Positions 48,951 through 61,542 are shown, counted from the stretch's first letter. The stretch: DNA of 64,000 nt from Telmatactis stephensoni (GCA_029948255.1 JALIZF010000943.1:49336-113335); one strand, 5' to 3'. The notes: generated by a model not told the origin, from the sequence alone. Program-made: numbers and translations.

Positions 48951-49106
48951 CAGATTTCGTATGAGTGTGAAACGCACCGCACTCACTGCTGTGCATGTCG
49001 TGATCGTGTCAGTGCCGTGTTGTCTATAAAAACATTCAAAATTCGTGACGTGATCGTGCCGTGACCGTGCAATGCCCTTTTCACAGTCATACGAAAAGTG
49101 CTCTAG
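48951..49106. repeat. MITE-A copy, G5-G6 intergenic
   Basis: Same as the 32117-32270 copy. Confidence 0.7.
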
Positions 49107-49551
49107 TATGGACTGACATAACACTTATCATCCCATTTTTGCATAGTGAGAGAGGTCGATTAAGACTAGTGACCATGGGTCAAAGCGATGAGTCTGTTCA
49201 TGACTTTTTGCATGCATTTGTAAGTGAAGAAGCGTCACCGTTTTGTTGAATATCCATAGTGTTTTGTTTTGTTGGATTGTTTTTTTCTAAAACATCCTAA
49301 ACGTTTTCTACATTTTCAGCAGGCGTTCTCCATCAATTCTCATCAAAAACAAATAATAATGACGCATTTCATTCCGGCAAATCTAAAACGTCCTATCTGA
49401 AATATTTTCAAACTTTTAGTGTTTGCTGATCATATATTGTCGGATAAGAGTGGTGTTATTAAAACCAAAGTGTGATTAGAAGGCAAGACGGCATTCATTT
49501 TTCAGAGTAATTGGATATTTTCAGTAATGGCTCTAAACATCAGCAAGTTTA

Positions 49552-49696
49552 GAGTGGTTTTCATAAACCCATGAAATACACTTCAGCTTATTACACTTTA
49601 TTACACTTTGGCTCTTTTGTTTTCTATTTCTTGACTATTACACTTTATTACACTTTAATTAGTACACTTTGTTTCACGAGTTTATGAAAACCACTC
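49552..49696. mobile_element. TA-flanked MITE directly upstream of the G6 TATA box
   Basis: Same 145-bp element and site as upstream of G4. The surrounding block is duplicated with it, so one insertion followed by segmental copying explains both. Confidence 0.9.
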
Positions 49697-49706
49697 TAAC
49701 ACCATT

Positions 49707-49849
49707 TATAGATAAGTAATGTCGTATAAGAAGCACTTCAGTGCAGCTCAGTTGAAGTTGCTGATTTAGTTCACTCAAGTCTTTGACCGGATAAGATTTC
49801 AGTTTGTAAACTCTCCACCCCCGTCAACCAATTGGACTAGCTAACCAAA
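49707..49849 (+). promoter_or_regulatory. G6 TATA box (TATAGATA) and non-coding first exon
   Basis: TATAGATA at 49707-49714; the 5'UTR exon ends CTAACCAAA at GTAAGTTTTC (GT at 49850). Confidence 0.6.
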
Positions 49850-51122
49850 GTAAGTTTTCTTTGTTTTGATCTAAAATTGTTGTTATTAGTGTACTGAGCT
49901 ATTGCAAACCTCTACTAACGAACTTAAAATTTTTTATCATATTGGCAACTTTTTGACGAGTATATTGTCACAACTACTATTATTTTCACTATTGTTTCAA
50001 AACTTCAGTGCTTTCTTGCAATGATTTACAGAATATATATATAAACGTATCAATAGGAACATGCAAACATTTTCGGTTTTCTTTCTGTGTATATTTGAGC
50101 GCTAAAATGTCCAGAATCAAATTGACTTCCCCTTATATCTTTCTTTTGTAAAAGTTGTAAAAATGTGCAAAAATGTACTTTAGTGAGGTTAAAAGAAACT
50201 TTCTTCTTGCAAAATATTTTTCTATTGTTCCTGTTTCTACTAATATATTGAATTCTAAGTCTTTTGGATATTTTTCTGAGACCTCATAGACTTAGGCGGA
50301 ATACATCGTTTGCGCGAACTGCTGAAATACTCTTGTCTTTGAACATTTCCTAAACAAGCACTGATTAATTCCTTTTTCTAAGCGGCGAGATAAGTAACTC
50401 AAAATATACAAAATGACACATTTTTAGCGTTTCTTTATCGAGAGAATCTATAACATGTGAATCCGCACATTGATTATAAATACCGTCTTCAATAAATTAA
50501 AAATCAAAAACGGAAAATTTGGCTTCGGTACAAAATAGAGCTAAAAAGGACAAGACGTTAAAGGGTCCCTAAATATTCCCAGTGTAACTCAAACACACTC
50601 AGTAAAATTTACATTCGTTGAGTCACATAAGATTTTAATCGGATCAAAACAAATAGAAAGCCAGGTATATTGCTAATTACAGGACACTTGTTAGTAACGC
50701 CTTTAACGTAGTAGAAATATTATATCAAATGAAAACATAATAATAAATGAATATCATAATGAGCACTATTTAAGTACTGTTGTACGAATAATGGCTTTAG
50801 TGTTTGCACCCAATTAACACCGCCTATTAACTGTCCAAACATTCTGCAGGCTTTATATAGACAAACCTTCTTTGGTACTATAAGATTTTGTCCAATCCTA
50901 GACGCTCAAAAACTAATATATTTCATGGAATCTATGAAAGTAACACTCATCTACATTGGAGGTTTGATGGTATACTAGTAGGGCAATATACTTTGTAAAA
51001 GCTTTACTTGACCTGACCGGTAAGCCCTTTGTTACATATACAATGTAAGTGTAATATAATTCAACAAATGCGTATTCATTTAATTATATTTCTTTTTCAC
51101 TTTAAAGGAAACTCAAAGAACA

Positions 51123-52629
51123 ATGTTTTCGTTCAACATCTTGGCCATCCTCCTCTTCATCACCATCGTTGATGCATCCCAAAACACCTGTCCACTTGTA
51201 AGATACTCTGGCGTATTTAACTCTCACGACCACGTGAAAGACCACGCCCTCGTAGCCAAGTCCTACAAAAACCTTTCTTTAGAATCCATCCAGCAATGTT
51301 TCAGTGTCTGTCTCCAGGACTGTCGATGTGTGTCCTATCAAATGAATGGCACACGATGTGAGCTTGTTGATGAGAACAAACACACAGCTCCAGAACATTT
51401 CAAAGCGTTGCCTGGATACAAATACTTCGAACTGAAACAGCAATTCAAACAGGTAAACCGCATAGCTTTAATTACTATCGACTTCAATCAGTATTCCTTT
51501 ATTAAATAAAGTTCAAATGTCCTCTCTTTGAACTATTATTCGACGTATGATAAGGAAGTAGAATAGAAACTTAAGAGAGCTGCTTATATGTGCACTAGCC
51601 CAAAAATGGTTGGGTCAAGTTAATCGTCCCATTTTATATATTCCCTAAGTTCATCATTTCAATTTGAGCCCTTGGATGACGATCTTCAGTGTAACACTAA
51701 GGAAACTCATATTCATCCGTTTATAATAGCAGCTAGTAAACGATTTTTTGTGCATCAATAGAATCATAAAGAGAATCTTTTTTTTTCAGAAAGGTTGTTC
51801 AAGTCAGTGCAACAATGGATGTTGCCGTCAACATTCTCAGCCTTGTCAAAATGGTGCAACCTGCATCGAGCTCTGCCAAAACGTCACACGCAAGTTTCAA
51901 TGCAAATGTCGTAAAGGATTTTCTGGTAGAGTTTGTGACATTCCGGCCTTAATTCCTACATCATGCGCTGCTTATAAATCTCACTTTCCTCCAGACAGCT
52001 ACCCTATTTCTCTCCAAGAAAACCAAATCAAGGTGTTTTGTGATACCAAGTCTGAGCCAGGAATGGTATGGACATTGATCGAGTCATTTGCATTTTCGCT
52101 AAGAAAGAAATATGCCAAGAAAGACTTCTTCCAAGATTTTCCAATCAACACTGATCAACCGACCTGGTGGGATTATCGCTTGTCCCGTCATGTTATGAAG
52201 TACATCAAAACCCAATCTACCCATTGGAGAGCCACCTGTAACTACAATACCGAGGGACTGGTGATGAGAGATTACGTACGAGGTCGTCTTAGGAGCATGG
52301 ATATCATGAATGACAGAAGTGGTCACCAATGTGTTCAAGTTGAATACATCAATGTACGTGGAATTAACTGTAGCCATTGTACCACGCATATTCGTCAAGA
52401 ATCCGGTATACATGTCTTTATTGACAGTCTTGGTGGAAAACGTCTGTCTTGTGAAATCAATTTCAATCATGGGAGTGTAAAAATTAATAGCGATAGATGT
52501 GACAATTTTGGTAGGTATCTGTTAAGCAATCCCGCTCACCGATGCTCTGCTTCTCCAAATTCTACCACACAATGGTGGCTTGGAACTATTGTTAATGAGT
52601 TAACCAAGATGAGGCCAGGAGTCACGTGA
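51123..52629 (+). CDS. G6: secreted PAN/apple-EGF-fibrinogen-like protein, extended C-terminus
   Basis: Exon A (51123-51452) is one codon shorter, in the signal peptide; exon B is 51790-52629. They join in phase 0 to give 389 aa. The usual ending ACTATTGTTTAATGAG reads ACTATTGTTAATGAG. Loss of one T removes the TAA and adds 11 residues (NELTKMRPGVT) before TGA. Domains are otherwise intact. It carries SLGGK, PINTDQPTWW, MNDRSG and LLSN variants. The promoter carries the upstream MITE and the 3'UTR carries the SINE. Confidence 0.83.
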
Positions 52630-52707
52630 TCGCCAACTATCTGCTTTTGGTGACGTCATTCAGCCTACCGGATGCTGTCATGAACTGATGCATAAACTCA
52701 TATATCC

Positions 52708-52944
52708 AAAGGCACCCCAGGCAATCATTTAGAGCAGTGCGTAGTAACTGATCAGCGTACAAAGCAATGCGAAGCAAATGTAAGGGTTCAGGTTCGAATC
52801 TTGCATGAAATATAAAAAATTGTTTTCGCCTTGTTATATAGTAAATATTTGCTTTTCATCTTTTTTCTGGTTTTGAAGCGTTTTAAGCTGGTTTTTTTAA
52901 TTTTTTTCTCCCCACTTATATAGAAGAACTAGTTCTCCTGTGAT
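52708..52944 (+). mobile_element. SINE in the 3'UTR of G6
   Basis: Same insertion site as in G1 and G2. It is longer by an internal T-rich stretch (AAGCTGGTTTTTTTAATTTT), so it is an older or separately diverged copy. Confidence 0.7.
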
Positions 52945-53734
52945 TTATCCCATGAAAGGAATAAATGTCATATGTTATTAAAATTCTTATTTGGATTGTA
53001 AAAAGGTGACCATTTTTACAAAATAACAATTCCATTGAAGCATTGTTCAAAACATCGGTTTTTGACCGAAAATTACCCATTTTTAGATTGTACTTGGATG
53101 TTTTACATGATACTGATTCTACTTGATTTGAAATAACTCACGCACTTTGTAATAAATTAAATCGACACACTATTGAATAAAAAAGTTGATGCACTTTGAA
53201 ATAATTTTTGACGCACTTTATTTAATAAATAATAGACACCCCTAAATAATGGCACCTCTAAAGTTGCTTTCGCCCAGAGCCCCCCTTCATAGGGATTTCC
53301 ATGCCCATTTTGTACGACAATGTGTAGGTCCAGTATTGGTCTACATAGCCACCAGAAATCGCCAGCAGCTACCTTCCCATTGATCCTTGGATCCGAGGAA
53401 TCAGCCATCCTGCCGGGTATTTGGCATCAAACTGTGGAGATCGCCAGAGAGTACACTGCAGAAGCCAATTTATATCCATATAAATTAAGTTAATGATTCA
53501 ACCTTAAGCTCCGCAATGCTCAACAATGCAAATGTAACAAGCTATCATTGCGGTGCATTGTTTAGAATGACTAGGGTTCAAAGGGTCACTTTACTACCAG
53601 TTGTTAATGTGCTTGTATTTACAAACCAATCACAGGACAGCATGCCGATGCTGTCAAGGTGTTTACTATATTTGTGATTAGCTCATGTTTCAGTCAGATG
53701 CAAGTTTACACTGCAAGCTATAACTTTGTTTAAT

Positions 53735-55879
53735 TACATGGGCTTCCTGTGGAAGCGAAGCCCATGTTAAAAATTCGCTATTGTTATTGTCATTTATGTT
53801 CGTCTTCGTCGTCGAAATGTCCACGCATGCGTGTTGTCGTCTTGATCGGGAAATACTTTAGGAATGCAAGATGACCGACTACTAAGAAAATAGCTTTCAC
53901 AGACAGGCTTTTTCTGCAGTAGAACAATTTAATTTGGAGCTTTTAACTCGAGATATACCTATATACTTATAAGAGCTTCAGAATGGGCTGTTATTTTGAG
54001 CTTCATCTCCAATACTTTGACCAAATATCGAACTCGAAATGGAGTACTTAAAAGGATGCCCTCGCGATAATAATGACTATTTCCTATGAGCTGGAAAATT
54101 ACGAATTTCTCATCCTACATGTTGCTAAACGAACATACATAGAAGCAAGTCAATTATATTCCTCATTCAAGCATTCAAGAGAACTTGAGAGGTTTTTGTA
54201 CTGAATTTTAATATCGGAATTCAATTCTGGCATGGAACTTGACCTTGTAGTGTGCGTTTCGTCACGTAACGTCTTTTATTCAAAGATAAAACATCCGAAA
54301 CATGAACGAAAAAGTACAGGATTTGTTATTGTGTCAAAAACGCCGTTGTAGAAGTCTTTACATCAAACAATTGAGATACAAAGTGGAATAAAAAGTTGAA
54401 TAAACTGGTATATTCGCTGAATAAACTGATATATTCGCTGGTAATATTTTTGCATGTCGGAGATATATATAATACTAGCCATTTCTAATAGAAAGTGAAG
54501 TGCTGCGAGCGGAAAACAGCTGGTGTATCCACGTTAGCAGAACTGTTCCCCTAAAACTCACGAAAGTACACCGCTTTCTCTGATATATGAAATGTTTCTT
54601 GTCTATCTCCTGTGCGTTGAGTGACGAACACTGCTAGTTGACCTTCAATGTTGAACTACAAAACATCATACTCCAGGATCAGTGTCGGACACACACAGTT
54701 CAAAATATTTAGCACTTTGAGTAAAGCAATTTTCAGGAATTTTTCAAACAATCACAAACGGCTAGCGTTGGCAATGATTATAAAACTAACTGATTTTAAA
54801 AAGCTATAGTTGTACGTTGCATCACGGTCAAAGACTGCCGCATTGTCTACTGTACTATTTGACGCTTTAGATCAAACGAATGATAAATACAATTTCATCA
54901 CATACAAAGTATAAAATTTTCTTTCATAGAGTAACCAAATATATTGCAGAGATTCTCAGCGCAACCTCACTTCATACTTATTATCTTGGCTTGAATTGAT
55001 TCGGCCCGTAGACGAGCTTCGATTCGAACAGTAACACGCAAAATGACCCGTAACAGAACATTGCCCTCTCGAAAAAATATCACTTAGCATTTTGTGACTT
55101 TCTTTATACTTCGAGAAACATAAAACCTCTCGAATGGAATCGCACAGGAATCCCAATTCATCCCTGTGACGTCAAGGTTCGCCATGAACATACCACCGTA
55201 CATAAAAATCGAGTTCGCGGATCAATATTAAGGTGACGTCATTAATCGCACAGGAATCCCACACCAAGAATAGTGTTGCTGCTCGCTTCGCTCCCAGCAA
55301 CTATCCATGATAATAGAAAGACAAAAGCAAACACTAATAGCTGCTGACAGACAAATTGACTAATCAGATATTCTTTAGTTTAAGTTAGCCGATTCAAAAA
55401 TGGTCATTATATTATGGTTAACTATTTCCCAGAATGGTGAAGAACCGTGAAACGGCTCGGGGAAGAGTACGAACAGGGCCGGTCAAGGGGCTCCCGGGGC
55501 ACGAGTGAACGCACGTGTGCGTCTAGTTATGCTTAACTTGAAAAGAAAACTACAATTTAGAGGTCATGTATATTTTGAAGCTGTCAGACCAACATCTGTA
55601 CAAGCAGCACTTACATGGCTAATAACACATTGTATAAAGATGTTGTTATTGATTGTACAAATATTAGCAATGAGCCCACACAGATATAACACATATTACT
55701 GAAGCTGAAGATAAATTGGATAATAAGTCGCTTTTCCAAGAATAGATGCGTAGCTTGTTTGATAGAACTATCAGTACATATTGATTTTATAGCTAAATTG
55801 GACATTGTTATACGTAATAAAAATGAAGCTTATGACTAATTATGACAGGAAGCCCATGTTCACGCAGTTATGCGTCTAG
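53735..55879 (+). mobile_element. Helitron-like element H1 (copy iii), with two 3' ends
   Basis: It begins ACATGGGCTTCCTGTGG with a strong 5' hairpin (GAAGCGAAGCCCATGT). One Helitron-type 3' end (ACGCACGTGTGCGT + CTAG + T) lies at about 55526 and a second (ACGCAGTTATGCGT + CTAG + T) at 55879. The interior 53.86-55.53 kb matches copy i at 22.1-23.0 kb in reverse. H2 is nested at 54475-55300. Confidence 0.6.
54475..55300 (-). mobile_element. Helitron-like element H2 (copy b), nested in H1
   Basis: Reverse orientation: CTAG at 54475-54478 with the TTTCTAATAGAAA hairpin; the 5' end TTGCTGGGAGCGAAGCGAG is at about 55300. H1 copy i near 22,395 reads through the same point uninterrupted. This copy lacks the hAT MITE present in H2 copy a. 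Confidence 0.65.
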
Positions 55880-57420
55880 TTCATCAAAATTTATATCATT
55901 GCGATACCAATCGCTATACAACGCCTTTCGAGAACCAAGCATCGCGACTCAGGAAAATGCCGCCCTTTAGAGACGTTTCCAAGAGCAGTTCGCGACCAAA
56001 ATTTCACGGACTTTGATCCAGCTGTCTTGAACGCTTTTGTCTGTCTTGGATCTACGTGGTCTTGTCCTCCAAACAGGACTCCTATCGATGGGCCAGCGAA
56101 GTGCACTTGAATCCCAGTTTCCGACTGACGAAAACGAGGGATGTAGATTTTAGCGAGACCAACATGGAACAACACTGAATTGTCCAGCGTACTCATAAAC
56201 AGCATGGCGGCACGCCCCCAACTCAAGCATTGCCTTCCAGTTCTGCGAGACTCAACTCAGTGAAATCCAACAGATTCTAGAGGACTCCGTCGCAGCAGCC
56301 CCCGGGGAGAACGCAGGCGAAGCCAGGTTACAGACTATCAACAAGGAACTAGCAGTATCAATCAGACTAACAACACTATCGACGCGGACCCCATCCTGGA
56401 AGTGCAATTCCATCACAAGAACCATCTCGGGAAGCTATGTCGAAATAAATAAATAAATAAATCCTGTCCGGTGAGTCCTACTATTATATTCTTACTTTTT
56501 GTGAGTCTAGTTAGTTGAATACTAGTTTACTGCGCGTACTATAGTGATCTCGACCAGCATATCTCCATCGTACCACGACTGTACACCACATGGCGGCTTA
56601 AATAACAAGATCAAATCATGCCCTAACTGCATCTAATTCACATATTTTGATAACTTTGTTTATAAAACAAATTTACTTTAATGGACCAAGCCAAATAGAT
56701 ATTATTTCCTGCTAATTTGCCAGTTTTAAGTCTCTACCCGGTGAGGGCAACAGGATTGCGTGACAGAAGTTTCGGTCACCGATCAACAGCCCAAACTTTC
56801 AGGAGCAAGTCCTTTCTTTGATGTATACAAAAATGCTAAGGAGCCAGTTTTTTAGCGATGTATAGTTTATATTCTAGCCCTTTGACAACGTCATGTGTCC
56901 ACCACGAATAAACAACGTACTGTTTCTGGAATATTATGGCTCTTTTAGGCCATTCAGTTATCAACAATTATCCTTTTTCTACACCGCATTGTTATTGATA
57001 ACCATAACAGGTTATTATCACTTCGGACATTCAATCGATCTTTGCTGCATTTTGTGGACAGGCTACTGGTTGCAGTTTAATTTCTTTTCAGAAGCTGTGC
57101 CTGGTCACCTACAGTTTACGACAGAGTGGGAAACAAGTCTTCACTGGATCAGAAAGCGTGGTTTATCACATGCATAAACTCCATCATATATAGTAAATTG
57201 TTAGCGGATACACAAACAAATAATCATGCCTTCATTGCTGCTTCTAAAGCCCTTTACAATTCAGTTTGTGGTTTGTCTATGGGGAATACACGGGGTGTAT
57301 TTGTGGGGATAAGTGCTCCCATACTGGTCGCTCTTTGCCCCATAGACATTTTATGGCTGCTACAATTACTGGTGATAGGTACCCTTCCGTCTACATTGCC
57401 ATGGAGTCTATTGGGTAATT
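55880..57420. other. Composite insertion, unrecognised part
   Basis: A minus-strand open frame (56226-55891, 111 codons) and a plus-strand one (56893-57177) have no recognisable domain. AAATAAATAAATAAATAAAT at about 56442-56461 could be the 3' tail of a degraded retroelement. No gene is called. Confidence 0.4.
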
Positions 57421-57450
57421 AAGGGGATTATTACCCCTTTGAGGGGATGA

Positions 57451-57709
57451 GGCGGCCTCCGGGAGTGTTGTGTATCTCCCTGGAGAGTGAGCGTGTGGTG
57501 CACCTCCTGCCAAGCCAGTGGCCTAGGGGATTATCACCCCTAGAGAGAGGATTATCACCTCTCTTTGCCACCTCCTTTGGAGCATCCCTGGGCGGCCTCG
57601 GGGAGTGTTGTGTATCTCCCCTGAGAGTGAGTGTGTGGTGCACCTCCTGCCAAGCCAGTGGTCTAGGGAATGATCAACCCTAGAGAGAGGATTATCACCT
57701 CTCTTTGCC
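57451..57709. repeat. 140-bp tandem repeat, about 1.9 copies
   Basis: GGCGGCCTC(C/G)GGGAGTGTTG restarts at 57591, 140 bp after 57451. Each unit also contains the small palindrome AGAGAGGATTATCACCTCTCT. It is much richer in GC than its surroundings. Confidence 0.75.
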
Positions 57710-57858
57710 TGACCAGTATGCCTGTGTGAATGCATGCACAGATGGAGCACCTATCCCTATGCCCCTTTACCCCACAAATGTTGTCATGGCTATTTTGGTA
57801 TGAGGGCTTAAGGGTTGGAAGAATTAATTGGCATTTCGAAAGGGGTACGTGTACCTTA

Positions 57859-58012
57859 GAGCAGATATCGTATGAGTGTGAAATGGACCGCACTCACTGC
57901 AATGCATGTGCATGTCGTGACCGTGTCAGTGCCGTGCTGTCTATAAAAACATTCAAAATTCGTGACGTGATCGTGCGATGCCGTTTTCACAGTCATACGA
58001 AAACTGCTCTAG
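57859..58012. repeat. MITE-A copy, G6-G7 intergenic
   Basis: Inverted arms GCAGATATCGTATGAGTGTG and CACAGTCATACGAAAACTGC. Confidence 0.7.
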
Positions 58013-58479
58013 TATGGACTGAGATAAATAAATACTTATCATCTCTTTTTTTTTTGCAAAGTGAGAGAGGTCGATTAAGACTCGTGCCCATGGGTCAAAG
58101 CGATAAGTCTGCTCATGACTTTTTGCTTGCTTTTGTAAGTGCATGAAGAAGCAGCACTTTTGTTGAATATCCTTATTGTTTTGTTTTGTTGTTGGTTTTT
58201 CTAAAACAACCCAAACGTTTTCTACATTTTCGATTCAGCAACCATTATCCATCAATTCTCATCATATCACAAGCAAATAAAATAATGACGCATTTCATTA
58301 AAATCTAAAACGCCCCATCTCAAATATTTTCAAAATTTTAGCGTATGCTGATCATATTGTCGAATGAGAGTCGTGTTATTAAAACCACAGTGTGATTAGA
58401 AGACAAGACTGCATTCATTTCTCAGAGTAATTGGATATTTTCAGTAATGGCTCTAAACATCAGCAAGTTTAACACCATT

Positions 58480-58618
58480 TATAAATAAGTAATGTCGTAT
58501 AAGAAGCACCTGCAGTTCAGTTGAAGTTGATGATTCAGTTCACTCAAGTCTTTGACCGGATAAGATTTCAGTTTGTAAACTCTCCACCCTCGTCAACCAA
58601 TTGGACTAGCTAGCCAAA
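58480..58618 (+). promoter_or_regulatory. G7 TATA box and non-coding first exon
   Basis: TATAAATA at 58480-58487; the 5'UTR exon ends TAGCCAAA at GTAAGTTTTC (GT at 58619). Near-identical to G5 (one change in the CTCGTCAACC block). Confidence 0.65.
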
Positions 58619-59880
58619 GTAAGTTTTCTTTGTTTTGGTCAAAAATTGTTGTTGTTAGTGTACTGCGCTATTGCAAACGAACTAAAAACCAACTTTTATC
58701 ATATTAGCAACATTTTGACGCGTTTAGTGTCACTACTACTATTATTTTCACTATTGTTTCAAAACTTCAGTGCTTTCTTGCAATGATTTACAGAATATAT
58801 ACATAAACGTATCAATAGGAACATGCAAACATTTTCGGTTTTCTTTCTGTGTATATTTGAGCGCTAAAATGTCCAAAATCAAATTGACTCCCCGTTGTAT
58901 GTGGCTTTTCAAAAGTTGTAAAAATGTGCCAAAATGTACTTTAGTGAGGTTAAAAGAAACTTTCTTCTTGCAAAATATTTTTCTATTTTACCTTTTTCTA
59001 CTAATATATTAAATTCTAAGTCTATTGGAAATTTTTTTCTGAGACTTCAAAGACTTAGGCGGAATACATCGAACGTTTGCGCGAACTGCTAAAATACCCT
59101 TGTCTTTGAAGCCAAACATTTCCTAAACGAGCACTGTGACTAATTCCTTTTTCTTAGCGGCGAGATAACTAACTCAAAATGTACAAAATATCACACTTTT
59201 AGCGATTTTTATCGAGAGAATCTATAACATGGGAATACGCACATTGATTATAAATACCATCTTCAATGAATCAAAAATTAAAACGTAAAATTTGACTTGG
59301 GTATAAAATAGAGTTAAAAAAAGGGCAAGAAGTAAAATAGGCTCCTAAATATTCCCAGTGTAACTCAAAGACACTCAGTAAAATTTACATTAGTTGAGTC
59401 ATATAAAATTTTAATCGGATCAAAACAAATAGAAAGCCAGGTATATTGCTAATTACAGGAGACTTTAACTTAGTGGAAATATTATAACATCAAATGAAAA
59501 CATAAATGAATATCATAATGAGCACGACTTAAGTACTATTGTACGAATAATGGCTTTAGTGTTTGCACCTAATTAACAACGCTTATTAGCTGTCAAAACA
59601 TTCTGGTTTGAGATAAACCTTCTTTGGTACTATAAGATTTTGTCCAATCATAGACGCTCAAAACAATAATATATTTCATGGAATCTATGAAAGTAACACT
59701 CATCTAGATTGGAGGTTTGATAGTATACTAGTAGGGCAATACACTTTTCAAAAGCTTTACTTGACCGGATCTGTAAGCCTTTTGTTACATACACAATGTA
59801 AGTGTAATATAATTTAACAAATGCATCTTCATTTAATTATATTCCCTTCATTTTTTCACTTTAAGGAAACTCAAAGAACT

Positions 59881-61542
59881 ATGTTTTTGTTCAACATCTT
59901 GGCCATCATTCTCCACATCATCACCATCGTGGATGCAACAGAAAACACCTGTCCACTTGTAAGATACTCTGGCGTATTTAACTCTCACGACCACGTGAAA
60001 GACCACGCCCTCGTAGCCAAGTCCTACAAAAACCTTTCTTTAGAGTCCATCCAGCAATGTTTCAGTGTCTGTGTCCAGGACTGTCGATGTGTGTCCTATC
60101 AAATCAATGGCACACGATGTGAGCTTGTTGATGAGAACAAACACACAGCTCCACAACATTTCAAACCGTTGCCTGGATACAAATACTTTGAACTGAAACA
60201 GCAATTCAAACAGGTAAACCTGCATAGCTTTAATTACAATCGACTTCAATCAGTATTCCTGTATTAAATAAAGTTAAAAATGTCCTCTCTTTGAACTATG
60301 ATTCGACGAATGATAAGGAAGTACAATAGAAAAGTTAAGAGAGCAGCTTATACAGGTTATATGTGAACTAGCACAAAAAAGTAGGGGAAAGTTAATCGTC
60401 CCATTTTATATATTCCCTAAGCGGTTCATCATTCAGAAATTTATTTAGCGGACATGATTATGGTAAATGATAATGAGGTATCTCGTCAACGAATTAAATA
60501 AGGCATCTTTAAAAAATTGATTTTTACTAACAACTGGACAACGTTAAACAAGTATCTTGTGCATTTTAACCTGCTATATTCAGGTATTTCTCTTCGAGCC
60601 GGCGTGGATGACGATCTTCAGTGTAACATTAAGGAAACTCACATAAATGATAGCACTGATTGATAGCACCTTGTAAACGATTGTGTTGTCTTTTATCACT
60701 GATAGAATCATGAAGAGAATCTTTTTTTTTTTCAGAAAAGTTGTTCAAGTCAGTGCAACAATGGATGTTGCCGTCAATATTCTCAGCCTTGTCAAAATGG
60801 TGCAACCTGCATCGAGCTCTGCCAAAACGTCACACGCAAGTTTCAATGCAAATGTCGTAAAGGATTTTCTGGTAGAGTTTGTGACATTCCGGCCTTAATT
60901 CCTACATCATGCGCTGCTTACAATTCTCACTTTCCTCCGGACAGCTACCCTATTTCTCTCAAAGAAAACCAAATCAAGGTGTTTTGTGATGCCAAGTCTG
61001 AGCCAGGAATGGTATGGACATTGATCGAGTCATTTGCATTTTCGCTAAGAAAGAAATATGCCAAGAAAGACTTCTTCCAAGATTTTCCAATCAACACTGA
61101 TCAACCGACCTGGTGGGATTATCGCTTGTCCCGTCATGTTATGAAGTACATCAAAACCCAATCTACCCATTGGAGAGCCACCTGTAACTACAATACCGAG
61201 GGACTGGTGATGAGAGATTACGTACGAGGTCGTCTTAGGAGCATGGATATCATGAATGACAGAAGTGGTCACCAATGTGTTCAAGTTGAATACATCAATG
61301 TACGTGGAATAAACTGTAGCCATTGTACCACGCATATTCGTCAAGAATCTGGTATACATGTTTTTATTGACAGTAACTCCGGAAAACGTCTGTCTTGTGA
61401 AATCAATTTCAATCATGGGAGTGTAAAAATTAATAGCGATAGATGTGACAATTTTGGTAGGTATTTCGTAAGCAATCCCGCTCACCGATGCTCTGCTTCT
61501 CCAAATTCTACAACACAATGGTGGCTAGGAACTGTTGTTTAA
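59881..61542 (+). CDS. G7: secreted PAN/apple-EGF-fibrinogen-like protein (chimeric copy)
   Basis: Exons 59881-60213 and 60736-61542 join in phase 0 to give 379 aa. Exon A is the same as G5. In exon B, the stretch about 61089-61345 carries G6 variants (PINTDQPTWW, HVMKY, MNDRSG). Sequence before it (VFCDAKSEP) and after it (SNSGK, FVSN, LGTVV) follows G5. This is the pattern expected from gene conversion. All domains are open and intact. Confidence 0.87.

Larger units (their letters stand above)
45050..49000 (+). repeat. G5 block, duplicated at about 58336-62320 (G7 block)
   Basis: Sequence from about 45050 to the end of intron A-B recurs at a constant shift of 13,286 bp; the shift is 13,288 after a 2-nt poly-T change. 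Exon A and the upstream region look identical by eye. Exon B differs in one internal tract (see G7). Confidence 0.85.
53461..57828. other. 4.4-kb composite insertion in the G6-G7 intergenic unit
   Basis: Other units read ...TACACTGCAGATTGGCATTTCG; here ACACTGCAG (to 53461) and AATTGGCATTTCG (from 57828) are about 4.4 kb apart. The inserted stretch contains H1 and H2 Helitron-like elements, an (AAAT)n tract, a 140-bp tandem repeat and unrecognised sequence. Its outer ends show no inverted repeats, so it may be several events or a recombination product. Confidence 0.7.

Noticed and set aside
56893..57177. 94-codon frame with hydrophobic stretches
   Set aside because: No splice context, homologous domain or repeat support; lies in unrecognised insertion sequence.
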